This document shows positions 35,464 to 45,700 of a stretch of DNA of 64,000 nucleotides, piece by piece (the first letter of the stretch is position 1; each line of letters opens with the position of its first letter). The translations under genes and the position numbers were made by a program. Below the pieces are notes generated by a model. The model did not search any database, had not been told where the DNA came from, and saw only the letters and a list, made by a program, of their open reading frames with translations. Source of the stretch: Ciona intestinalis (lineage: Eukaryota; Chordata; Ascidiacea; Phlebobranchia; Cionidae); contig NC_020166.2 of assembly GCF_000224145.3 (NCBI RefSeq), forward strand, positions 5,323,050 to 5,387,049, in the 5' to 3' direction.

Positions 35464-36055
35464 CTAAGAATTTCCAATAATGCACAAACAAACCCCACTC
35501 ACTATTAAGATGGATCCAACTATGCTCTCTAGAAACAAAACATGATAATAGACACCAAAGCTGCAGAGATGTAATAGCATATACCTTTATCAATTTTTTC
35601 ATTGAGCCACCAACCAGTAAAAGTAGTGAATAGCAGAGTTAATGAGTTTGCAACTGGTACGGCAACTGATAGATCTATTAGTAATAGTTTAAGCTGTGTT
35701 TAGTCACGAATTTAAATTAGATCTAAACCTCACAATAAAAAATGCATAATTTCTAATTTTCTATTTATCCTTTTAATTATAACAACAAACGTCATATTCA
35801 AGAATCACTATAACATTGAAACTAACCTGTGCTTGATAGAGACAGAAAATACAGAACAGAACCGAACTGGTTAATAAGTAGTGGTGCAACACACTTCCAG
35901 TTACAAATAACAAAGTTTAGTTTAGCGAGTAATTCTGTTAACTTTGAATTACGTTTGATATTCTCGATCCCAGAGCCTCCTTTCTTTAGAAATGGATTGG
36001 TTACACCCCAACAAGAAGCAGTTAATACAAGCATACACAGTCCATATAGACTCAT
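35464..36055 (-). CDS. TMEM234: TMEM234, upstream operon gene
   Basis: Three exons (36055-35827, 35674-35585, 35528-35464) join in phase to 127 codons, similar in size to the human protein (about 140 by my recollection). Matching stretches are LVLTASCWGVTNPFLKKG, LLINQFGSVLYFLSLSSTG, then DLSVAVPVANSLTLLFT and SILIVSGVCLCI. Four hydrophobic segments are expected, as in EamA/small multidrug-resistance-like membrane proteins. Human TMEM234 is a multi-pass protein linked to the kidney filtration barrier; the molecular activity is unclear. The stop lies 12 nt before the NR2C2AP start, with no room for a separate promoter or poly(A) site. It diverges from MRRF, whose ATG is 613 bp away. Confidence 0.92.
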
Positions 36056-36667
36056 AGCTGCTTAAATTGAAAAGTTTATATTAGGTATGCTTCTGTGTAA
36101 ATCTGAATATTTTTAGTCCACTTTGCTACGAATACGAAAGCCTAAGTTTTAAAATCGTTGTTCTCCAGCTCCGGTGAATCCCCTACCGGTGACACCGAAT
36201 ATTTAAAGATTCTATTTTAAAATAACGATTAAGATAAATTTCAATTAATAGAAGTACCTGATTAACACAGAAAAATCAAATGTTGGTTTTACAGACCCTT
36301 ACTCCAGGATTATTTTAATAAAACTAAACAGTTTACTTTTAAAATTGCTTAAAAAATGTTTTAACTTTTGCTACCGAATTTATTGCGAAACACTGTCGTA
36401 CAAATAGTACCCGTGTTCTCAATCCCAATACTACAGACCTCATACCTACCTACTTGTCTAAGTAGTTTAAGTGTCGATTTAAAAGATTATACTGATTACC
36501 GCACTTTGTCGGAGTGTACTTCAAGTTTAGTAAGTTTGGTTTTATGATATGTATTTTACAGACATTCTATAAGCATGTTTACTCCTTAATATATTCCATT
36601 ATTACAGATGTGTTTAAGTTCGTACAGATTTAAAGCATACTAACATTTTAGTAGTTGACTTTATATC
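36056..36667. other. Divergent promoter region between the TMEM234 operon and MRRF
   Basis: It holds the 5' ends of both units. It is AT-rich; I see no clear core promoter element and no additional ORF. Confidence 0.5.
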
Positions 36668-37480
36668 ATGAGCCTTTTATGTCAAAAATGCAACCAGTTC
36701 ATTCAATTTCGATATGTCATTCGAACATTATCGCAAGTTACTACACATGTCCATACACCAAGGTTAATCAAGTGTGAGGATATTCTGACAAAATCGGTTG
36801 CCCTTACTCTCAGCCTACCGTCAATAACTCGTCAAATACACACAACCACGTTTCTAAGAAAATCTAAATCAAAGAAAGGAAAAACACAGATGAAGATTCG
36901 AGAAGTAATCAGACCAAGAGATGCAGAGGAAGTCTTAGATTTACTAGAAGTGGAAAACGAAATGAAGAAGTGTGTTCTGTTTCTTCAGGATGCCTATACA
37001 AAAGAGTTTAAAGTTGGAGCGGACTTATCCATATTTGAACAAATGACAATAAACATTGAGAATGACCAATATCCGCTCAATGAAATTGGGCAGATCAGCA
37101 AACCAACTCAGAGAATGATAGTTGTGGATATGGAGAGCTTCCCACAATATATTAAAGAAGCTGAAGCTGTGATTCGTGATAGCAACATGAATTTAAATCC
37201 AAATACCACTGGTACATTGATTAAAGTTGCAATCCCCCAAGTTACAGCCGAGTACAGACAACTAGTTGCAAAAAAAGCAAAAGAAAGGCTAAATTTGTGC
37301 AATGAAAAACTTCGAAATATTAAAGCAATGAATGAAAAGTTAGCAAAGAACCACGAAGGTTTGACGGAAAATCTTGAACATGGAATTAAAGAACAACTTT
37401 CGGTTTATTTGGAACATTATAAAACAAAGGCCATGGAGGTGTACAAGGCCAAGGAAAAGGAATTGCTGCACCCTTCATAG
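36668..37480 (+). CDS. MRRF: Mitochondrial ribosome recycling factor
   Basis: One intronless frame of 270 codons; human MRRF has 262. The first 70 residues are basic, serine/threonine-rich and poor in acidic residues, consistent with a mitochondrial presequence ending near RQIHTTTFLRKSKSKKGK. The RRF fold follows: the first long helix ends at the hinge (FLQDAYTKEFKVGADLSIFE), then the beta domain with PLNEIGQISKPTQRMIVVDM and NLNPNTTGTLIKVAIPQVTA, then the helices with AKEARKERLN-type sequence (KKAKERLNLCNEKLRNI). RRF acts with mitochondrial EF-G2 to split post-termination ribosomes. It ends 203 bp from the ALKBH3 stop on the opposite strand. Confidence 0.95.
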   Translation: MSLLCQKCNQFIQFRYVIRTLSQVTTHVHTPRLIKCEDILTKSVALTLSLPSITRQIHTTTFLRKSKSKKGKTQMKIREVIRPRDAEEVLDLLEVENEMKKCVLFLQDAYTKEFKVGADLSIFEQMTINIENDQYPLNEIGQISKPTQRMIVVDMESFPQYIKEAEAVIRDSNMNLNPNTTGTLIKVAIPQVTAEYRQLVAKKAKERLNLCNEKLRNIKAMNEKLAKNHEGLTENLEHGIKEQLSVYLEHYKTKAMEVYKAKEKELLHPS

Positions 37481-37683
37481 ATTCAAATTCTTATTAATTT
37501 CGAACAGTCAATACACTAACTTGTATAATTTGTTTGTGATTTTTAACAAATCCTAGGTAAACACTAAACAACTGGGGTCTGCTTAATTTTAAAAAGTTTT
37601 ATATTTACTTTTTACTAATAGCATTTAACTCCATGCCTAGAAAAAAAAATTATAGGAGCTAACTTGTGCACCTCCTGTTATAA

Positions 37684-40600
37684 TCAACTACTATTATGCA
37701 TGAGCCGAAATGTTAGATTCACCCGTGCGCTTCTATCATGATATTCTTTGGGAACCCTGTGTTGCCAGTCATGTTGCGTGGCACCTGTCATGAGCAGCAA
37801 GCTTCCATGCGTAAGTGGTACACGTATCCTCTTACAGTACGTTAAGTCCTCATCAGTTTTCTGGAAGTGCGGTCATGTTATGCGTAATCAAATATGATAA
37901 GAGTCATGTTTGGAAATTCCCATAAAACTATTTTTAAACATTACACGTTTTTCAAGAATGTGTATGGAGCAGACAGAGCATTGAAAGTAAATAACTTACG
38001 ATATCAGTAATTTCTCTGAGCTCGAAGTTTCTCGTATCTCCAAACGAGATTGATGCGATCGGTGGTGAATTCCCAAGCGCAGGTTCGGCGTCAGTGTGCC
38101 AATCCACGCTGTCATGTCCGTCTCTGTATAAATTAGCGAGCAACGAGTTGAACTTGTAACCATACAAATCGTTCAATCGATCCCGCAGTGCGGCCAGCAG
38201 AGGATGCCACTGAGCAAAGAAACACGAGTTTATCAGACTGGTGGATCAATAACGTTTGTCAATCACGCGCCGCGCACGATAAAACTGGATTACACCGTTT
38301 GATGTTGGGAAAATTACATTACCGTAACAGTCCAGTAAGGGAAACGAAAACGTTACCTGGAACTCGAATGCGCGACTCGGCTCAAAATAGCAACACGTGA
38401 TTAGGCGCTTGATACAGGAAAAGCGGCCGTTTCCGCTCAGGCGTTGTACAATTGAGCGTCGTATAACGCCACAGTGTTGGTTTTGCATAAGTGAACACGC
38501 GATGGGCGATTCAAGTACGCGGAAATCTGGCAGGCGTCTAAAGCAGTGCGTTAATCAACAGTGAGTCGCGTGTTTGTAACCAGGCAGCACGCGGCAGTGT
38601 AAACAGTAGTCGAGAAATAAGAGATGAGTGATGAAAAGTGGGACATGTACGAACTACTCAACCATTTCGAGCTTGTTGAGTGGGAGTTCACAAACATGGC
38701 CAACTTAGTTTTGGAGACGCTCGACCTCGATGAATGTGAGCTCGAAACGGTACCGCCAGCCATCACAGAAATCGAGTACTACGCATTCAGAGACGTACAG
38801 GCCGTAAGTTTAAACAACAACCCAAACATTACAAACGCGGATATACTGGGAAAGCTGTTGGATATGCAGGCGATCAACATGTGGGGTTGTCGTTTAACCA
38901 CGATTCCAAAATCCTGGGTAAATCTACACAAACTTCAAGTACTTGGCTTGGGCAATACGCCCACGTTGAAAGGGTATGGACCACTTAGAAACTTAACTAA
39001 CATTCAGTGGTTGGACTTGGGAGGCTGCGGACTCAAATCGATTCCACAAGAAGTGACGCACCTTACTAAGCTAACGGTGTTGGCGCTGGGAAAGAATGAA
39101 GGAATCGAGATTGACGACAGCTTATGCTGCTTTTGGAATTTACAGAGACTTGCGTTAAATGAGTGCGCGTTGAAAGCGGTGCCTACGCCCATATACTCCC
39201 TTATTCGGTTAACACATTTACATCTAGACAACAACATGCTGTTCAGTATCGGGCAACAGATCGTGCAGCTGAAGGCATTAGAAGAGCTATCAGTAACGGG
39301 AAACGATAACATGAGCTTCCCGAAACTTTTAAGCCAATGCGAAAACGTGAAAACAATAATCGTGGATGAAAACTTAAACCTAAGTCAGATATCCCACTCA
39401 CTACGCAAGAAAATGCAAGTTGCGTGCCGTGAGCTGCAGCCTGCAGTTAGAAGCAACGGTAAAGCATAAACAATGTATTTACTCAACGCCTTATAGAACT
39501 GCCATGGAGTGGCAACCTTTAAGAAACATTCGTCTGGAACGTGCTTCTAATACCCCGCATTCTATGCACTTTATCGCCATGATTTTCGTGATGTATTTTT
39601 TTAAATTTTACTGCGCAGTACAAGTCGATGCCGAGCGTTGCAGCCATAAAGTTCTCTATACGTCGATCTTAAAATAGACTTCGGTTTTGTTTCTTTGTAA
39701 AAGATTAAACGAACATTGTTGTAGCTTTTAAAATACCTGTAAACAAGGTATTCATTGCTACGTTGATCAGTCACGATTACTTTATCTTTTACAAGGAACC
39801 GCAACCGAGGTGCGCTGTGTACAACGTGTATTGTGTGCACGAACTATGCACGTTGCGACAGCCATTGTCGATGCTTCGCACAATACTGTAGACCAGTAAA
39901 CCACATTGTGTGTGCCGGGAGACCATACAGATTTATGCATGATCCGTTGTGTCTGGGCAGTACATAGGACTAATTTACATTAACAGTGCAATGACTTATA
40001 AAAGTTACAGAACAAATAGTAATAAATGTTTGGTCCAATTGCCAATACTGTTTCATTAGTTTAATGCGATACAGTTGATATTGATAAAGAATTAAAAAAT
40101 TATTGACTCACATCCTAATACATGATTCATCAAAAATTTCAGTGCTTCCCAACTTATTTTATCAACTGCCATATAAAATAAAACATGCAAACTAAAACAA
40201 GAGATAATGTGCTTTATAAATCAAAATAGCTTTAATTGATAACGTAATTTTGTCACTACAGCCAACAGTGAAACTTTAGGCAATTATATTTTAGAGAACT
40301 AACTTTAGTTGTTGGTTAGCAAAGGTATGTTTTAGACTATAAAAATAAAAACTGCTGGGTTTAAAAATCCCTGCAATATTGTAAAAGAACTTTTATTTTT
40401 ACACCAAAATTTGTGTGAAATTTAGTTTCAGAAATTTGGTCACAAAAGCTTTTACTTTTAGTGATTGCTTGGGTCACCAAAAATAGGTTAGGATTAAGAA
40501 GCACTATCGTAAAGTTTATGTCAAATTCAGATGCCGAAGTATTATGATATAACGAAAAATATACCAGAGTTCTAAGGTCGCATACCTGTACAACACCTGC

Positions 40601-42068
40601 TAACATGAATTTATTGATTACCAAAATTTATGTCAATCTCACTTCTTATTTTAATATAAGCAATAATTTTTTTTGATTTAAAAACACATTTTGCTTGTTA
40701 TCACCACCCTATTTAAGAATACAGGATACATTGGGGGGAATGGTAGTTATACCAAAAAAGTGTATGACAATCATACATTTTTGTAATGATGCCAATAAAG
40801 TAAATTGTTAATAGTTCTCTGCTGCTTACTGTTTACTACATACACAGCAAGTTAAAAACCTATTTTTGTCAATTCACATAAAATATTTACCTGTAACTAC
40901 ATTGTAATAATAAGATACTCACATGTGGGTTAGGTGGCTGCACTACACCAGAGTATGAGTAGGAGAATTCACTAAACCAAGCAGTTAGACGAGGTTCCAT
41001 TGAGTTTGGTCCGTACTTAAGGTTCCTTCGATGCTCCCACTGAACCTCATTCTTTAAAGTCTCCAACATCCAGTCCGCATCAGACTTCTCAAGGAAGTTA
41101 GGAAAAAATGCAATCTTGGATTTACCACGAGATGTAGAACTGATAACATGCTCTCCTTCATCTCTGTTAATGTAAAATAGTGAGCATTGTATGGTATCAT
41201 ACATTTACATTATATGTATGGTAACACTAGAAATATATATTTTATGTTTAAAATGCTATGCATAAAATATAAATAATCTCTGTGTTTGTTGTTTTATATG
41301 GGTTTGAATCTAGATCCTAGTAAAAATACAACAAAATTATTGGATAAAAATTATGAGATCGAAACTAAAACAAAAACATACATATCCAGGGTTGTTTATT
41401 ACATGACAAATAGAAAAAGGGATAATTGAGATCTTTTATAAAACAGATAAGCAAAACTGAGAATCAGTAACTCACTTGATTACAATTTCTTTAGGAGCAA
41501 CGCGCAGGTCCTGAAATAGGTTGTTAAAAATAATGATGTCACTTATATATTACTAACAAGTAGCAATAGCGTATTAATGATGTAAATTTTAAAAACGTAG
41601 TTACATTCGTTGGAATAGGACAAAGCTTCACTTCTGTATTTTCAATGCTTTTATTTAAAACTTTCTTGGTGCCCCATGAAGCAGCTCCTGTGGCAGATTG
41701 GGCAGTAGGGGCACTCTTTCTGCAAAAAGATGCGTACAACATAAAAAAAATGACAGAACTAGTGAAGAATCTTCCGGTACATAGCAGAATAGGCTGGTGG
41801 AAGTGTTAGTGGTTGGTGGTTAGGTGTTGATGGTTAGGGGGTTAGTGGTTATAGGGGTTAGTCGTTAGTGGTTAGGGGTTAGCAAATAAGGTGGGGGGAA
41901 CAAAGTGACTATCATTTAGTTTGGTCGGTATGGTATGTGTGGGTGCTTGTCGTTCTGAAATACAATTAAATTTACTTACGTGCTGCTATGTTCTTTTGAA
42001 GATGACGGCCGTGCGGGTGCTGCCCACGAGCCCTGCACACGAGACCGTGCCTTCCGGTTAGAATTCAT
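37684..42068 (-). CDS. ALKBH3: ALKBH3, 2-oxoglutarate dioxygenase for alkylated DNA/RNA
   Basis: Six exons (42068-41980, 41719-41605, 41510-41476, 41163-40923, 38209-38000, 37860-37684) join in phase to 288 codons; the human protein has 286. The N-terminus NRKARSRVQGSWAAPA matches human ALKBH3. Later stretches are PRLTAWFSE, NSLLANLYRDGHDSVDWHTD and DWQHRVPKEYHDRSARVNLT. Iron ligands are His and Asp of DWHTD and the His of WQHRVP; the Arg in NLTFR binds 2-oxoglutarate. The enzyme oxidatively removes 1-methyladenine and 3-methylcytosine from single-stranded DNA and RNA. The 2.7 kb fourth intron holds a complete gene on the other strand (38624-39469). Confidence 0.95.
38624..39469 (+). CDS. Leucine-rich repeat protein nested in an ALKBH3 intron
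   Basis: A single 281-codon frame with no intron and no signal peptide or membrane segment. About eight leucine-rich repeats are visible, for example LETLDLDECELETVPPAI, IQWLDLGGCGLKSIPQEV and LTHLHLDNNMLFSIGQQIVQ. The consensus LxxLxLxxCxLxxIPxxI is the short intracellular type seen in SHOC2- or plant PIRL-like proteins, with a recurrent Cys at the asparagine-ladder position (ECEL, GCRL, GCGL, ECAL). A short acidic N-terminal helix precedes the repeats. Such proteins are scaffolds; the partner is unknown and I cannot name an orthologue. It lies antisense inside ALKBH3 intron 4, and its lack of introns suits a retrocopied or lineage-specific gene. Confidence 0.85.
   Translation: MSDEKWDMYELLNHFELVEWEFTNMANLVLETLDLDECELETVPPAITEIEYYAFRDVQAVSLNNNPNITNADILGKLLDMQAINMWGCRLTTIPKSWVNLHKLQVLGLGNTPTLKGYGPLRNLTNIQWLDLGGCGLKSIPQEVTHLTKLTVLALGKNEGIEIDDSLCCFWNLQRLALNECALKAVPTPIYSLIRLTHLHLDNNMLFSIGQQIVQLKALEELSVTGNDNMSFPKLLSQCENVKTIIVDENLNLSQISHSLRKKMQVACRELQPAVRSNGKA
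39470..40922. other. Rest of ALKBH3 intron 4 downstream of the nested gene
   Basis: It includes the 3' UTR of the leucine-rich-repeat gene. It is AT-rich; open frames at 39601-39840 and 40361-40624 have no splice or family support. No repeats were recognised. Confidence 0.5.
41803..41883. repeat. GTTAGTGGTTAGGGG minisatellite
   Basis: An irregular tandem array of GTTAGTG, GTTAGGGG and GTTGGTG units lies in ALKBH3 intron 1. Several units resemble the telomeric TTAGGG but the array is too irregular for a telomeric tract. Related GGTTAGTGGG units occur near 32250. Confidence 0.7.
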
Positions 42069-42783
42069 AAAATTTAAGTTAGATTTGGCGATTTTATTTA
42101 CACAAAACCATTGCAATACTAAAGTTCTGTCTTTCGGTTTGGTACGTCCTTCAAGACTGGGGAATCCCCAGTTGAAACTCGTTTTTGACTATTATGTTGA
42201 AACTATTCTATATACAGGTGTTTCAAAAGTATTAAAACCAAACGATGGCTTTATTTGTTTTGTACGGGCTATGTTTGCCAGTGAAGCTTTATACACGAAG
42301 AATTAACGTCGTTCTGTTCTCATTTTATCAAATGTCATGTTTTCATACGTCACGCCACGGGGTTAACACGATAAAGAATAAACTAAGTAGAAAATAGGAT
42401 ATTTATCGTTCAAAAACTTCAATAAACACAAAACATCTGTAGAAAGTAAGGTTTGTCACATATCATTCCTTCTCAATCACAAATGAAGGGAATAATATTG
42501 TATTAGCAATGACCATGATTCAACGTGGTCGATTTGTTTTGACAGAAAATAATCCACAGATTCAACAATATTATCACAACAGGTGACATGCGTCATTTCA
42601 TTTGAACAGCGTGTGTATAATGTTGGGCTTGCTTATTTACATTTGTACCCTTATAAGTGACATTATTCTTCAGAGTTGAAATGACTGTAACCTGTGCTCC
42701 GCGCCTTTTTCTCGAAGCAACTCGTTACTTTACCTGGCGTTGATAATCGCGTTACGCCATTGTCCAAAGCGGTTTAACCAGGA
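42069..42783. other. Divergent region between ALKBH3 and the EF-hand gene
   Basis: It contains the 5' ends of both genes. A frame running into it from 41980 is only the antisense shadow of ALKBH3 exon 1. No recognisable promoter element was seen. Confidence 0.45.
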
Positions 42784-45700
42784 ATGAACATGGTTCAAAC
42801 AATTGGATACAAGATTTCTGGCGCTATGACAAACGATTCGGGCGATCGAGACTCGTTGGAATCGAGCGGGATCATGTTATCAAGTGTATCAGAAAATAGT
42901 GACGCACAAAGACCAGTAGGGAGGCATAAGCATCGATCAGTTTATCCGTATCATGAGCAAGGGAGTTGGAAAGACAAGAATGTTCGTCTGCCACCGCTAC
43001 CCGAACCACCAATACCCAACGATGAGATAAACTCCAGCAAACTTACAGGAGGTATGTAAAGTGCTTGTACCTAACTAAAGCAATGTTGATTTAATGAAGA
43101 CACCAGTTATATACAGTGTTGTCAGCAGCGCATGAAGGTAGCTTGACGTATCGTCGTCTTAAAATAAACAGATAGTTACTGCGGTTTACAATACCGATCA
43201 TACTTAGTTTATTTTAGATTGATTATTGATGAATTTGTTTTGCTTCGCAGATATGAAATGCAGCTACAGACTTCCATCGTCTACGTTATCCTCGCCCAAG
43301 CTTCCAACACTTCCAGTTGGAGTTCCCCCCACTGTAGGAAAATATAGAAACCGTGCTCATATTATCCCAGTGCTTAATTTACCGGACCATGTTACCCCTG
43401 AGCGACTCTCCCCGTTACCGGCCAACAGTTTGTTACGGGAGCAATTCATCCGGCAAAAGAATAATCCGACCCCTGACTTTTCCGACGAAGAAATCCGAAA
43501 GGTTTGTTTATGTACACGCACCTTTTATAAGCACTATAAACAAGTGTCCACAAAGCGGTTATGGCATTATGAGACTATGAGTAGTCTAATAATAATCTCC
43601 AATTTGATACTTTCCTTTACTGGTGTACAAGGCCGACCATATAGAAGGGCTGTGTTAAGCTAAGCGATCGACCCGCTTTGTGTTATGTTTTCCATTGTTT
43701 TATAAACAGTCGATTTAAAAATCATTATTGTTGGTGCCTTTGTGGCTGCACGCTGTCCAGACACCCCTGGGTAACAATTATATCTTATTAACTACATTCG
43801 AATCACACTTGATGAAACAGACAAACTGGTTCCACACTTTTTATTTTTACTTAATTGGGCGAAAACNAACACAACCCCAAACAACACCGGTCTTATAATA
43901 TAAACTTATTATTTCCCAGACGGGAAAATTAAGCCTTTTTTATTTATGTTGGAAAGGGGNTTTTACATCAAACATAATGCCCCTACACACATGTGTCAAG
44001 TGGCTTGAAAATATTTCGACAAACAACCAAATGGATGTTTCAAGCTTAGTTAACACAGGGAATGAATGCTGTTTGCCGTACAATTTTTTCTCGATAATAA
44101 AAGGGACCGCGGGGAACCAATTGTAACAACGGTTAGACATTTTTGTTAACTTGCTNNNNNNNNNNNNNNNNNNNNNNNNNNNNNNNNNNNNNNNNNNNNN
44201 NNNNNNNNNNNNNNNNNNNNNNNNNNNNNNNNNNNNNNNNNNNNNNNNNNNNNNNNNNNNNNNNNNNNNNNNNNNNNNNNNNNNNNNNNNNNNNNNNNNN
44301 NNNNNNNNNNNNNNNNNNNNNNNNNNNNNNNNNNNNNNNNNNNNNNNNNNNNNNNNNNNNNNNNNNNNNNNNNNNNNNNNNNNNNNNNNNNNNNNNNNNN
44401 NNNNNNNNNNNNNNNNNNNNNNNNNNNNNNNNNNNNNNNNNNNNNNNNNNNNNNNNNNNNNNNNNNNNNNNNNNNNNNNNNNNNNNNNNNNNNNNNNNNN
44501 NNNNNNNNNNNNNNNNNNNNNNNNNNNNNNNNNNNNNNNNNNNNNNNNNNNNNNNNNNNNNNNNNNNNNNNNNNNNNNNNNNNNNNNNNNNNNNNNNNNN
44601 NNNNNNNNNNNNNNNNNNNNNNNNNNNNNNNNNNNNNNNNNNNNNNNNNNNNNNNTTTATTTTAGATTTATTATTGATGAATTTGTTTTGCTTCGCAGAT
44701 ATGAAATGCAGCTACAGACTTCCATCGTCTACGTTATCCTCGCCCAAGCTTCCAACGCTTCCGGTTGGAGTTCCCCCCACTGTAGGAAAATATAGAAACC
44801 GTGCTCATATTATCCCAGTGCTTAATTTACCGGACCATGTTACCCCTGAGCGACTCTCCCCGTTACCGGCCAACAGTTTGTTACGGGAGCAATTCATCCG
44901 GCAAAAGAATAATCCGACTCCTGACTTTTCCGACGAAGAAATCCGAAAGGTTTGTTTATGTACACGCACCTTTTATAAGCACTATAAACAAGTGTCCACA
45001 AAGCGGTTATGGCATTATTTGAAAAGGACCCCCAGTAGTCTAATAATAATCTCCAATTTGATACTTTCCTTTACTGGTGTACAAGGCCGACCATATAGAA
45101 GGGCTGTGTTAAGCTAAGCGATCGACCCGCTTTGTGTTATGTTTTCCATTGTTTTATAAACAGTCGATTTAAAAATCATTATTGTTGGTGCCTTTGTGGC
45201 TGCACGCTGTCCAGACACCCCGGGTAACAATTATATCTTTAACTACATTCGAGTCACACTTGATGAAACAGTCAAACTGTTACGACATTTTTATATAGAC
45301 TTAATTGGGCAAAAACAAACAGAACCTAAATCAAACCGTTCTTATAATAAAACTTATATATCCAAGACGGTAAATTAAGTCTTTTTTATTAATGTTGGAA
45401 GGTGTATTATGCCACGAACATCATGCCCTACACACATGTGTCAAGTGCTTGAAATAATTTCGACAAACAAACCAAATGGATGTTTCAAACTAAGTTAACA
45501 CAGGGAATGAATGCTGTTTGCGTACAAGTTTTTCTCGATAATGAAAGGAACAGCGTGAAGCAATTGTAAACAACGGGTAGACTATTATGTTAACTTGCTC
45601 TGAATCTAAACGGGGCAGTTTTACAGAACGTTGTAAAATAAAAATAAATTAAACTCAAAATGCCCCGCTGTTTAATTGTTCAGCCAAATTCAAGTATAAA

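Noticed and set aside
41980-42306. 108-codon plus-strand frame
   Set aside because: Antisense of ALKBH3 exon 1, which is supported by protein similarity.
44143-45117. Long frames spanning the 500-N gap (also at 58105-58710 and 19511-19767)
   Set aside because: The Ns supply most of the apparent length; only the flanking exon parts are real.
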